In this document: positions 34,801-49,800 of the stretch, in pieces
How positions within the stretch are numbered: position 1 is the first letter of the stretch
Layout of the letters: each line of letters starts with the position of its first letter
Assembly: GCA_964561145.1 (NCBI GenBank)
Contig: CAZLNZ010000003.1
Span: forward strand, 62,001 to 126,000
DNA: 64,000 bases
DNA from: RUG14300 sp964561145
GTDB taxonomy: Bacteria > Bacillota > Clostridia > Christensenellales > CAG-1252
Direction of reading: 5' to 3'
Translations under genes and position numbers: made by a program
The notes under the pieces: generated by a model
The model's database searches: none
What the model saw: the letters and a program-made list of their open reading frames with translations, nothing else
What the model was told of the DNA's origin: nothing

Positions 34801-37800
34801 GGAAACGAGTGGGAAAATGCTTTAAGTGGTCTCAATCAAACGATCACGGTTTATTCTCAAAATGCAGACACCGCTCTAGTTAATGCTTGTAACAATTTGG
34901 GACATATTGCAAAGCAATGGAGCTCAACGGATATACTCGTTACGGAAATTAAGGCAAGCGATAATTACGCTTCCGTTTTAGGATTCCTTTCAACCGCCGA
35001 TGCGAGTTTGATAGCTCTAGTGGAGGAACTTGTTATTCCGGCATATATCGAGGGTTATCCCGTTAAGTATGTCGGAGGCTTCTCTTCTACTAATTTAAAG
35101 AGGGTTGTTATTCCCGAAACCGTTACGAATATCAATGACAATGCATTCTATAATTGTAAGAATCTTTCCGAGGTTGTCTTGTTCGAAGGGTTAACAAGCA
35201 TCGGTCAAGAAGCATTCGCAGGATGTGGCTTAGTAAGTTTATATATTCCTGCAAGTGTTCAAGACATAATGAACAGAGCGTTTTTACGTAACGAATATCT
35301 AACAGGTGTAACCTTTGCGGGTGACTGCCGCTTGGGACAGGGCGTATTTGATAACTGTAATGAAGAGTTGTTGGTCTTTGGACCTGAACTAATTGACGGT
35401 TCGATCACGGCACTTGCTGCTTATTTCCAAACCTCTGCTTCCGATATTGCTTTTAATAAATATACTCCTTCGAGTTGTTTAATCTATTCTATTTCATCGG
35501 GAAGCAACCCTTATGTTACAATTGAGGGCTTACGCAATCATTCTTGTCAAGGTCATTCCTACATTAAGCTTCCTTCCCAGATTAACGGTTATCCTGTAAG
35601 AGTAATCAAGGAGGGTGCATTTGAGGGCATCACGGATATCATTACCATATATATCCCGGCAAGCATAACATCGATCGGCTCAAATGCTTTTGCAGGTTGT
35701 ACATCGTTACAATCCTTGGATATCGATGAGAATAATACAAAGTATTCCTTTGTAACACAGTATGATAACGGAACTATGACAAGCGGTGCATTGCTCAATA
35801 AGGACGGCACTGTTCTTATTGGTTATCTTGCTGTATCGAATGCAGATACTTATGTTATTCCTGACACCGTAAAGGATATCAAAAACAACGCTTTCGAAGG
35901 TGCTTCCAATCTAAGTAAAATAGTGATGAGTAAATCCTTAGAGAATATTGGTACTAATATTTTCAAGGGCTGCACCAATCTTACGGAAGTTGACTTCGGA
36001 GATAATGCATATTTTGTTTTCGATAACGGATTTATTTATAACAAGAATAAGACGGAAATAGTTTATTATTTACCCTCTAACAATAAAGCTCGTTTAACCA
36101 TACCTTCTACAATAACAAGTATAAGAGAAAGTGCATTTGAAAATGCTCCAGAGCTAGAGTCCGTGGTATTTTCAGGCAAAACAGATATTGGCAAGAATGC
36201 TTTTGCAGATTGCTATGATTTATATAGCGTAACCTTCTCCTCCTATGCCGGATATATCCATCAAGGGGCTTTTGTCGGTTGTTCCAATCTTGCCTCTGTT
36301 TATGTTGAAAACGATGTCGACTATGTTGCAAGCGGAGCCTTCGACAATAATAGCGGAGTTGTTTTCTATAGTCCCGACGGAGCAAATCTTGAGCTGGCTA
36401 CAGAAAACAAATACTCGTTCGCAAATTGTGAATCTATAACTCGTTTTACTTATGAGATTTCGGGCGGCACTGCTTCGATTGAGAGTATTGACCGTCTTGC
36501 CTATACCGACAACAATTTAAGTATTATTCTTCCCGCCTATATTAACGGTTATAAGGTAACTTCAATAGGTGATAAGGCATTTTCCGAATACGGTTTATCC
36601 GGTGTTGCAAGGCTTTACAGTATTTACCTCCCTTCTACAATTGAGTATATCGGAAGTCAAGCTTTCTATAGCTGCTTGAACCTTAAGAACATCTTCTTTG
36701 GCGGTGATATTGCAGTGATTGGAGGCGAGTATCAGATCGGTCAAGACGCATTTAAGGATTTATCAAAGGATATGCTCGTTATCAATTTGCAAGAAAACAG
36801 CAATCTAGAACAATACTTTGTCAAAAATTATCCCGATTACACATTGTCCACAGATACAGATTCATGCTTAACCTATATTGAAAAGAACGGGACGATAACT
36901 ATTACGGGAATTAAAAATCATATTTGCTCTAAGAGCCATTCACGTATAGAGATACCCGAATATATCACGGTTGGCAGTGGTGACAACACGAAAGAATGTC
37001 TTGTTACCTCCATTTCCGAAGGTGCCTTCTATGAGTCAAAGCTCATAAGTATTATTCTTCCGGAGTCGGTTATTACAATCAATAAGAATGCATTCTATGG
37101 TTGTTCAAGATTGACTTCAATCTATATACCCGGTGTTATTAACATTCACGCAGGTGCTTTCGAGAATTGTACCAGACTTGAAAATGTAACAATTTCTGCA
37201 GGAATCAATACCTTGGGTGCATATGCTTTTGCAGGTTGTTCCAACCTTGTCGATGTTTATTTTAGAGGCGATTTAATTAGAGGAGCGGGCGATATTCCTC
37301 TTAATATCGGTGATGAAACCAGCAGTAGCTTGAAATATACAGCTTTCCTCAATAGGGATTTAACATCAATTAATCCCAAGTTCTACATTCCTTTCTATAA
37401 GCTTTATAATACCGGCAATGATGTTATCGAGCAAAAAACAAGCGCTTACAGCTACTTTGAGAAATTAACGCTTGAAAAGGGCTATTCCTTTAATTTGATA
37501 AACTGGAGATGTGATAAAAAAGATCAATGCGGCTTTGAAATCGAACTTAAAGGAAATGAGGCATGTATTATATCCTATTCGGGAAATGATGCTAAGGTTG
37601 TAATTCCCTCTTTATACTATGATGTTAACGGTGATGCTTATTCTATAACAAAAATAGGACAAAATGCTTTCAATTCCAATATCGAGGGTAACTCTACGGA
37701 TAACGTGGAGGAGATATTTATCGGCGAAAATATAAATGCCATTATGGATAGTGCCTTCGCATATATGCGTAATCTTCGTACTATAACACTTCCTCAATGT

Positions 37801-40800
37801 TTAGATTCTCTTGGAAGTTATGCTTTTGTAGGGTGTTCAAAGCTAACAGAAATTTATTTCAGAGGAGATGTTTACAGCATAGGAACAGGACTGGTAAGCA
37901 ATTCTTCTAAGGAGCTTAAGATATACGGACCGCAAAGCGGCAATGTATATAATGAGTTTTCCAAGAAGGCTTATTCCAAGTATGTCAACTATAACAGTGT
38001 AACCGATCCGGAGTGCTTCAATTTGATGTATGATGAGAGAGAGGACTGTTACACGATACTTTCCTTGAAGGATCACGAATGTACCTTGGGACATATCAAT
38101 ATAGTTATGCCTGCATATTACAAAGGTTCGCCTATAAAGGTTATATCCTCAACCACCTTTAACGGTCAAGCTAAACTGTATTCTCTCACAATCTCAAGTG
38201 AGATCAATAGAATTTATCCCGGAGCATTTGCAGGAACCGACAAACTAAGTGAAATCTATGTTGATGGTAATAATAAAAACTATACCTTTATTGACGGAGT
38301 ATTGACAGATTATGATACTCATTCGATATTATACATCTGCCTATCTAACCTTGTTACCTACACAATCCCCGATTCAATTGTAACGATTAAGAAGGGTGCT
38401 TTTGACGGTTCTATCGTTGAAAACCTATTTCTTAACGAAAATGTAAGAGAAATTGAATCAGGTGCCTTTAGTGGTGCGAATAAACTTTCTACAATATCAG
38501 GTTTAACTCATAATAATTATTTCACGTATGAGCATGGTGGATTATATAAGTTGAATGGAGAAGAGAAGAGCGAGCTTATCATGTATATGTTCAGCTTAAG
38601 CAATCCTTCTTTTGACGTTCCTTCAACAGTAACCGAGATTCGTTCCGGTGCATTCCATAATGCAAAGAATTTGAAACAGATATTCTTCTCTTCAGATGCC
38701 AACTTCGCTGAAGACGTATTCGAAAACAATTCCGAGGAATTAATTATTTACGGTGTAGGTTCTTGTTACGATGTTCGTTATGCTTGTATGAAAGCAGGCA
38801 TAAACTATCGACAAACCCTATCTTATGATTCATTTGAAACAGTAGACAGAGAGGATGGAAGTCTTGAGATTAGCGGTTTTGTGTCGGATATTGTAATAGA
38901 TGAGAATAGCGTTATCTATATTCCCTCCTATTTTAACGGTAAACTTATTACAAGCATAGGTGCTTATGCTTTTGCTAACGATATTGAGAACCTTGTAGGT
39001 ATTGCCCTTCCCGAATCGATTGAAAATATAGGAGACAACGCTTTCTTGAATACAAGTATGACAAGCATCTCTATTGGTTCAAATGTAACTAGCGTGGGTT
39101 TGAGTGCGTTTGAATCCATAAACCTAGAGGAAATCTTCTTTGCGGGTGATGTCGAGCTTTACGAGGGTGCATTTACAGATTATCAACCTGTTGATGACAG
39201 TAGGTTGAATATTTACTATGACGGAAGCAATGCTAGTCTCAATCGGTACTTTAATAGTCAGAGCTTTATTTCAAACCTTGGAAAATATATTTATGTTCAC
39301 GATATATCTTCTTATACCGATGATATGCTTTCCAATCTCTGTTTCGAGTTTGAGGTTGAAGAAAATGGTGGAAGCTATGCCATTGTTACTTCTCTTAAAA
39401 CACACGTTTGCTTTGGAAATCACTGTGATTTAGTTGTACCCGATCGCTATTACGTTGTAAAAGAAGGTTCTTTCTTATATGTAGGTGAGGATATTGTATC
39501 ATATCCTGTTACCGCTTTAGGCGATGAGGCATTTGCCCATAACAAGGAAATACTAAGGTTAACATTGCCTTCTACAATAAACTCAATCGGAACAGGTGCC
39601 TTGTCCGATTGTATGAACCTTTCGGAAATAGTCCCCGGTGACGGTTCTCCGTACACATTTGAAAGATTGTATGCATTGATTCAAAACGATGACATAGAGC
39701 TTGATGAAGATGTAACCTATTATGATGCTGTATTGAATGCAGAACCCGATTTCAAGCTTGTTTCGGTTGAAAACGTGGCGGGTAACACAACTGCAATCAG
39801 GTTGGACGTTAATCTTATAAAGGGATTGGCTAGCGGCCAACACGTCCTTAAACTATATAACGGATTGGGTACCGAGCTCTATTCAATAATTGTAAACACT
39901 TCTTTGAATACCGTCGTTTACAATACATACGCCGAGCCTATTGTGTATGTTGACAATTATGCTTTACTTACTCATTCGCTTATCGATTTATCTAACGTAC
40001 AGTCAATCAAGTTAATAGCTAGTGTTGATTTTGAAGATAATAATAACGGAATTAAGATTTCTAAGGGTGTTCTTGACGGCTTAAAGGAAGGGGCACATAC
40101 TTTAACCCTGTCCTATTTGAAAAACGGAAATGCTAATGAAGTCGAACTAATTCTAAACGTTACCCTTGATGGCATAACCGTACAGGGTTATGAGGATGTT
40201 AAGAGTGTTGAATATAAAGAGGGTGTTTTATACAAGTTTAGTGAAGGACAATCTGAGTACAATGATTCTCCCATAAAGCTTCTTGAAAGTTTGGTAGTAT
40301 ATATTGCTGTCAACGAGGATGACTCCTTTGTTGTACCCGACTCGGTAAAGAGTATTGAAAACGGAGCCTTCTATGGTATAAAAGCACTGAATAAGGTTAC
40401 TATAGGAAAGGGTGTTGAATCTATCGGTAACGATGTATTTGTAGGTTGCGTATCAATGAATGAGTTTGTTGTATCACAAGATAACCACAACTTCTTTACC
40501 GATGCTTATGGTGCTCTATATCGTTATAATTCCGATGATAAGAGCTCTGCCACCTTTATCGCATATCCTGCAAACAGCGTTGGAATGGTACATTGGTTGG
40601 GCTCTGATATACCGGTTACGGAAATATTGTCGGGTGCCTATGCTTATGCGCAAAACCTGAAAACCATATATGTTGAGTCCTACATCGGTTCACCGTCTAA
40701 GGGTGAGGGCGTATTCAATTCCTTGGCTTCTCTAGCACAAGAGGGCGGCATTAATATTTATATGCCCTCCTATGGAAAGACCGAAAACGGGATATATACA

Positions 40801-43800
40801 GAAATCGGTTGCGGCTTCGAGCATTATATTAATTCCTTGATCGAGGAAGGATATAACATTAATCTATACACTCATACACATAAGGATTGTTTCGAGTATA
40901 ATGGTTCAGGAGACTCCATTGTAGGTTTAAAGGCTCACGAGTGTAATTCTGATCATAAGAATATAGTTATTCCTATTTATGCAAACGGAGAATTGATCAC
41001 TTCTTTAGGTGATTATGCTTTTGAAGGAACCGATGTTGAAAGTGTTAGAATTCTAGACAAGAATAATCAATTTACAATCGGTTACGGTGCATTTGCAGAT
41101 TGTGATGAATTAACGGATATCAAGCTAGAAGAGGGTAGTTCCTATATATTCCTTTCGGGTATTCTATTTAAAGGAAATGCACTTCATACAGTTTTAGCGT
41201 CTCAAAAATATGTAGAGATACGTTTTGAAGAGTCCGAGATTGTTGATAATGTCGACGTGTCTTCTCAAGAATCTATAAGTGTTAAGATTGACACCATTAA
41301 CAAAAACGGAAAACAAATTCAGATCGCCTATGTGTACGATGTAAACATCGTTTATCAAGGTGCTTTTGCGGGTAACGACAATGTTGAATTGATTTACTTC
41401 TCCGATAAGGTCACACAAATCGGAATAGGTGCATTTAGCTATTGTACACAGCTTACTAAACTGGAAATTGCGAATGGCAATAAGAGCTACTCCTTTGAGA
41501 ACGGAGTGTTGTATAACTATTCAAAATCCTCATTGCATACGATGTTGTATTCCTATGCTTATGATATGAATGATTCTCTTTACGAGGTTGATAACGGTGC
41601 AAGTTCGGCACTTCAAAACGTTAGTGAAATCAAGGCAAGAGCATTTGAGGGTACAAATATTGCACGCTTAAAGCTTCCCATCTCCCTTGTTGTAATCGGT
41701 GACAGAGCTTTTGCGCATATGGATTACCTAAGCTATATTTACTTTGAATCCGATGTGGGAAACCTTACTTGGGGTGATAATGATATTTTAGGTATCGGCT
41801 ATTTATCCGATGAAGAACTTTCAGATTTCAATTCGAGAAAGATTATTGCCTATGGTCCCTGTGGAGATAATCCCGATAATACAGACAGTGTCGAACAAAA
41901 GTATTCTAATTTGCACTTGTATTTCATTCATACCTATTATGGAGAGCTTCCCGAGGAAAGCGAAATGCTCGAGTCTTTTGAGTGGTACACAGGTAATACT
42001 TCTATGCCGGCTATTTATAAGCCTTGGACAAGCTATAAGAATTTTGATTACATTTATGTCGATGCTAAAGACGAGAATAGTGACAATCTTGCGTACATAG
42101 CTAATATGAATACCGTAAAGGGTGCAAACCTTGAAAGTGGTTATCTTGAGATAGTTCTTCCTTTATATACCTATGTCCAAGGAAGCGGAGAGGGTATTGG
42201 AGATAGTGAAAAACGTTACAAGATCGTCGGTATTAAGGAAGGGGCTTTGGCTGATCATACGGAGATAAGCTCTTTGACAATTCTCTATAATGTTATTGAG
42301 ATAGAGGATGCATTTATGAAGGGTGCCTATAACGTTGAAGAAATCATCGTTATGGACAATGATAATTATGTTGTAACAAAGCCTGACAAGGTAAACGGAA
42401 TACTCTTTACAAAAGATATGTCGAAGATAGTCGTTTATCTTGCAACATCCTCCCTAAAGAGATACAGTATTCCCAATAGTGTTACCGAGATTGCAAAAGC
42501 ATGCTTTGCTTATTGTTCCAATCTAGTTAATGTAACAATACCTAAGTCTGTAACTTATATAGGCTCTGCGGCATTCTCGACGAGTGGAATATCTTCCATA
42601 ACCAGTAACAGCGAGTATTATTACTTCAGCAACTTCGCTTTATATGGCAACGGAGATAATTCATTATTGCACACCTATCTGTCAACAGGTATCGGAGAGG
42701 CTGGAAGCTATGTTGTTCCTGAATGCGTAAAAGAGATTAACGATTATGCGTTTGAGGGTAATAAGAACTTAACATCGATTAGAATCCCGGAATACAATAA
42801 TCAAGGCATTATTTCTTCTGTCGGTTATATTGGTAAGAATGCATTTGCAGGAATGACCGCATTATCTGAGATATACTTCGAGGGGTATATCGATATTAAT
42901 AAAGCAGTTGAGGTTAAACCTGAGGACGGCTTTGTGTTGACCTTCGGGGAAGGACAATCACTTGCAGTTGAAGGTATGAGGACAAGCTTTGCTTATGCAG
43001 AGGACTTTTATGCCGGAGATTTATCTGTAGCGGTGGTCGTTGACGGTGAGTATCGATATTTATTCGATGATAGTTATCGAATTGTAAGCAGCGGTGCCGT
43101 TGAAGAAGACAAGGAAATACCCGATGCGGAAAAGCATATTGCCGATTTCGACAAGTGGATATGCGGAGAATATACGGTATACATTGCCTTTACTTTTGAG
43201 GAGACCGAGTATATTCTTCCTATCATTGTTAAAGTCGAACCTATAGTCGACGTGTTTGGTGGTATGAACGTTAAGAGCTTCGATCTCTATGCTCCCGAGG
43301 ATTCTATGATCTATCACCAGATAGAGAACTACAACTATGTAAATTATGTTCCGTATACTCCGAAGAGCGTGTTGGATTATAAGGTTGTTACCGAAAACAG
43401 CCCCGTTGAAACTTATATTATAATAAATGGTTTCAATCGTAATTCTGCATCTGTTCTTGGAAAGCCTGACTTTAGAAAAGGTGATATCACGGTAATCGGA
43501 GATATAACAAGTCTTGTTATTCCTTCATACATTGAGAACACCTTGGTAACGACGATTTCAGACGAGGCATTCTTCTCAACGGATGATGATATCGAACTAT
43601 CTAAGAATTTAATTTCCGATGTTGAATTTACGTTGGATACTAAAGAAGTATATCAAAACGTTTTGGAAAACGAAAGTTATTCCGTAAGACTCAGAAAAGC
43701 TGTTCTTAATTCTTCCATAAAGAGTTTTGTCTCTCTAAATAATCTTATAACTATCGGAGCAAGTGCATTTGAAAATGCCGATAAATTAGAGAGTATAACT

Positions 43801-46800
43801 ATTTCTAAAACCGTTTCCGAAATCGGAGTCGGAGCTTTTGCATATCTTGATTCCTTAAAGGAAGTAAAAGTATCTTCTCAAAATATTTCCTTTGTTTATG
43901 AGGGCGGAGTTCTGTATGAAAGTCAGGGCAAGCTTCTTCACACCGCTTTCAATGCATTGTTTGATAGCTATTACTTTGAAACTGACAAGCACGTAGAGAA
44001 GATCAATTCAAGAGCATTTGAGGGTGTAACTGCAATAAGATACTTGACAGTACCTATTTATACTACTGAAATCGGATCGTGTGCCTTCAAGAATATGTCA
44101 AATCTTGAGGAGATATATATGACAACAAACTTTGCACCTCCAATGGATGCATTTGACGGTGCAATGAAGGGCTTTATTATATATGCGCCTCAAGGAAAGG
44201 CTTTGGAAGCATATGCAAACGAGCATGGCTATAATTATGTCGAGTGGAATCCGAAGGAGTGCTTTACATATGAGATATCTTCTACCACTGGTGAGGTAAC
44301 GATTTTGGGTTTAAGCGGTCACTCTAATTGTAGCGGCTCTCATAATGATCTGGTTATACCTATGTACATCGATGGTTATAAGGTAACTGTAATAGGGAAA
44401 GGTGCTTTCTCTAACTCTGTAAGTGCTATAACCTCGATTGTTCTTCCTTCGAGCATTCACACAATCTCCGACAGTGCTTTTGACGGCTGTACAGAATTGA
44501 CCTACTTATACATTCCTTACAATGTAAGTAAGATCGGAAACGATGCTTTTGCGGCTTGTACACATTTGACGGAGCTCGTCTTTATTGCAGATTGTTCTTC
44601 AATCGGAATCGATGTCTTTAATGGTGTTAACTCAAATCTTGTGGTGTATTATGCCCCTTCTGCAAAGGGACAGATATCTGCAGAGTCAAGTGTCGTGGCA
44701 GCCAAAACAAAAGCTGCAGGCGTAAGTTTCAATGAGGGAACTCCTTCTACCTGCTTTGTAACAACTATTGTTACTTTAGACAATGAAGAGGTTGCACGTA
44801 TCGATTCGTTAAAGAATCATTCTTGCGGATATACGCATACAAATATTGTAGTACCCGAAACAATTAAGGGTAAAAAGGTTGTGTCTATTGCAGACTACGC
44901 TTTTGCAGATTCTAAAACGATTACTTCTGTTTCCATACCTAAGTATCTAAGAAACATAGGTGTCGGTGCATTCAATGGTTGTACTTCTTTAGGTAGCTTT
45001 ACCATCGACTCGGAAAACGAGTATATTGAATATTCTGAAGGCGGTATTTATACATTAGGATATAAAGACTTGCTTTTGGTGATAAGTTCGCTGTGCGGAG
45101 AAACTTTCACTTTAAACGCTGATACACAAAATATCACAGCCGGTGCTTTGTCGGGAGCTACGGTATCCACAGTAATAATCAATTCTACACTTAAGACAAT
45201 TGAAGGTGGAGCTTTTGCTAATTGTTCAAAACTCGAGCAGATTAGTGTTGACGGTGAGGAGAGTAATCAAACATTTACATCCGAAAACGGTGTATTATTC
45301 AACAACGGAATGTCTAACATTGTTGTATATCCTTCCGGTAAAAAGGCTGAGAGCTATACTGTACCGGAACAGGTTATATCGATTTCTTCAGGAGCTTTCA
45401 CCGGTGCTAGCAATTTAGTCAGCGTAACAATAGGAAGCGAGGTTAAGACAATATCCGACAAAGCCTTTGAAAATTGTACTTCTCTTGTAGACGTACAGGT
45501 ATTAGGAAATGTAACCTCTGTCGGCGTTGATCTTTTCCTAAACGTAAATAGCAAGCTTCAAGTAAGTTCTCCTTATAGAGGAAATGCGTTAGAGTACTAC
45601 TGCATTGAGGAAAATCACATCTTCCGTGAGGCTAATCCTTTACTGTACTTTAAGACCAGTGAGGATAATATGACAAAGGGAACAATTGCAATAACAGGGT
45701 GGAATGATATTGCAAGTCTTGCCGATACTCGCGATGTATTAATTCCTATGTACATCAACGATAAAAAGGTTACCGTCATTGCCGAAAGAGCTTTCCAATT
45801 CAATCAAGATATTCGCACGCTAATAATTCCTGATTCTGTTACCTCAGTAGGCGTTGCGGCATTTAACGGAGCAAGCAATCTAAAGAGCGTACTCTTTGGT
45901 AGTAATGTCGAGTCGTTGTTCCATAATGCATTCTATCAATGTACCGACCTTGAAAGCCTATACTTTATGGGTGAAAAGATAAAGGTTTACACCGATGTAT
46001 TCACCGGTGTCGATACTGCCAATGCGGAGGTTTATGTTTCCGCAGAGGACAGAGGCTTAACTTTAAGCGAACTTCCCATTGCCAACACATTAAGGGGTGT
46101 CGGCTTCAATGTCGAGGATGTCAATTATTCTTGTTGTTTCGAGACAACTGCTATAAACGGAAACGAGCTAATCATTACAGGCTTAAAGGGTCACGTTTGC
46201 ACTATAAGTCACAACAACGTAGTAATACCTTCCTCTATCATATCTTCTAACGGCAGAGTAAGTTATGTAACATCGATTGCAAATAATGCTTTTGCAAATA
46301 ACTCTGAATTGGTGAAGATAACTATACCCGCAAGTGTTAATAATATAGGAGAGGGCGCGTTCTCGGGGTGTGAGAGATTGACGTCTATTAAGCTTGAAAG
46401 CGAAGATTACTATGTTTTTGAAAACGGTGCTTTGTATAACAGCTCAAAGACGGTATTGCATACCTATCTTGCTAGCAATAACGCATTGACCTTTACTGTA
46501 CCAAAAACCGTATTGACTATCAATGACGGAGCGTTTAGGAATGCCGTTAACCTAACAACCATTACATTTAACAAGGATGTTCTAATCGGTGAACATGTAT
46601 TTGACGGTGTAAGCCCCAATATAATCATATTCGGACCAAAGTACAGTGAGGAGAGCCACTTTACAAAGCTTTATTCACGCTTTATTTATGAGTATCTCTA
46701 TGACATCGATTTCATTCCGGAAGTTGATGCCGATATTCAGATAAATATAAAGGATGATGCATATTTTACCGGTGAAACATTTAGTGATATCGATATCGGT

Positions 46801-49800
46801 GACAGCGTATTTGAATTCGAATACTTAGATGACGATACCGTGAAGATTACAGGCTATAATCCTGCTAAGGAGCCTAGTGTAATAGTTGTCCCTCAATATA
46901 TAAATGACAGACGTGTAAGCATCATAGGTGCCGAAACCTTTATGGATAGAAGTGCATCCGGTGTTATTCTCCCTGACGGACTAGTTGAAATAGAGGATGC
47001 AGCATTTGCAGGTTGTGAAAATCTTGAGAGGATTGTATTCCCCGCTTCTGTCAAGAAGATCGGAGATAACGCCTTTAACGGATGTAAATCGCTATATGAG
47101 GCATACTTTGTTGAAGAGGCGACGCTCATAGGTGACAATGTGTTTGTCAACACCTATGAAAGTGAGGACGGCAACTTTAAGATTGGTATATTCGGACCTA
47201 AGGGCGGATATCTTGAATCCTGTTTTGATAGTGAGCTATATAATAACGGAACAAGCTTGAATTGTTTCGAATATGAATTTATTAACAACGGCGAAGCTGT
47301 TAGAATTAGCGAAATCAAGAACCATACTTGTAGCGGTAACCATAATAATGTCAACATACCCAACTCTATAAACGGAAAACCGGTAATAGAACTGGATAGC
47401 AATCTTTTGAGGGGCAATGCAACCATTATAAAGGTTAAGCTTCCCGAGGGATTAACCTCTATTGCGGCTCACTTCTTTGAAAACTGTACTAACCTAGTAT
47501 CGGTAGAAATACCCGATAGCGTAACAACAATAGGAGATTACGCCTTCTATAAGTGTACCTCTTTGTCCTCTATCGTATTCCCCTATATCAGCAGAATAGG
47601 TAAATATGCTTTAGCATATTGTTATTCTCTCACTGATGTAATTATTCCCGATAGTGTATTATCATTGACCAACGCAGAAGGCTTATTTAAAAACTGCCAG
47701 GGATTGGTAAGTGTAAGACTATCTAAGATCATTGAGGAATTACCTGATAGCTTCTTTGAAAATACAACCTCATTAAGGGAGATTTATTACTATGACGCAA
47801 TCCATAGACTCGGACTACCTCCCAGACTATACAAAATAGGTGCTAGCTGTTTCAGGAAATCTCTCCTTCCTTCTCAAGCTAACCCCAATGAGGCATTATC
47901 CTTTGACAACTTACTGTATATCGGTGATAAGGCGTTTGCCGATACCGAGATAGGAGCCTTCGACGTAACCAATGTGGAGGAGCTAGGTGTCGGTGTATTT
48001 GCAAACTGCTATTCTTTAAGTTTAACCGGTGCAAATGACAAATATCTTGTTGAGGGTTCAATTCTTTACGACCTCTATAGATCACCCTTGATTGACAATG
48101 ACGCTCAAGGAAGCTCAGTATCGACGGAGGTTGATTTAACATCGTTAGGGTCTAGCACGGCTAAACCCAATTTGATCACGCCAAAGACAGAGGTTATAGA
48201 CGGGAATCAATATGTATATATCGGATCATTGAATCTTGTCGGTGAAATCGATAAGAAAGAGAATAATCGCAAGTTGGCTGAGAACACCGTTACCGTTGCT
48301 TTTACCAATATTGTAGACGGAAGGTCTGTTCTTTGTGCTCCGGATTTGATAGTAGAAGAAGAACTTTCCGGCGAGACCTTGTACAAATTCTACAAGGTTC
48401 CCACAACCTTTAGAGATTTTGCAGGAGATTACGATGTTACTATTTCGTATACGTACAACTATAATGCTTATGTTGATAGCTTTATCTATAAGGGTTATAG
48501 CCTCTTCGGAAGCACTTCCGATACTCAAACCGACTCGATAAATACACTAAAATTCGGTGCAGTACAAAATGCATATGTCACATATGAAAAAGCTTCTGAA
48601 AATGAAGGAGAGGAGCCTATTCAACAAAGAATAGATTTCGATAGCGAAAAGCCTTGGAGTGCATATTTCTCTCATGATGACGCTAAGGGCACTGTAACCA
48701 TAATTGACAGCTTAAGAGAATTGGATGAAAGCCTTGGCGATTGTACAATTACCCTTCATCTTGAAATCGGAACAACGTCAAGCACAGAAGAGTACGAAGC
48801 TACCTTTACCTATAAATCCGATACCTATTCGATTTTGGTTAAGAATGCTTTAAACACCGTTCCTTCAGGTACGAAACTGGGAGAGCTCAATTTGGGCGGT
48901 GAAATCAAGTTCACAAGAAAGAATAATTCGGGTGAATATGATTATTATTATAATGGAGTCAAACTCGATTATATAAACGGAATAGTTTATAATGCCGACC
49001 TTTACGCTAAGGTTAAAAAACAGGTCGATGAAGGTGAAATGTATCTTGATGCAATTAACGTCATTAAAGCATTTGCTTTAGAGGGCTGTACGGATATTCA
49101 AACCTTAGTAATAGGAGAATACATTGAAGAGATTCAAGAGGGTACATTTATTGATGTAAGTAATCTTATAGAGGTTGGTGTCATGAACGGCAATGATAAG
49201 TTCGCAATCTACAGTTTAGGACACAATGACCCCGATTATGCTTATGTCGGTGGTGCCGTATTAAAGATGAACCAGACCGACGAGGGCACGCCTATTAAGG
49301 ACGAGAACGGTGTTACGACTTACACGTTGATTTCTTACCTTTCTACAAATACAGTAACCTCGTTTACAATTCCCGACAGCATTATCGATCACAATAAAAA
49401 TGTTCCCACGAGTATTCATGTTACACATATCGGAGACTATGCCTTTGCATATAATGAGTTGATAGAAGCGGTTAATCTAGAGGGTGTAACACACATTGGA
49501 GAATATGCCTTTGCAAATTGCTCGGCTATTAAATATGTAAATATTCCCAAGGGCTTGAATTATATCGGAGCGCATGCTTTTGACGGAACAAGCCTTAAGA
49601 CCATTTATTTTGAGTCGGGTATCGGAAACGGATTGACCGATGATGAAATTGCCCAAAGCCTTGTAAATGGTATCATAGGCGAAAGCTTAGAAGTATCTAA
49701 AAAGGAAAATACAATTGTAAAAGAGGACGGAAGTATTAATCTGCTTTCAACGGAGTACGTAATTTACTCGAATTTAGAGGTATTCCTTTGCACATCCGAC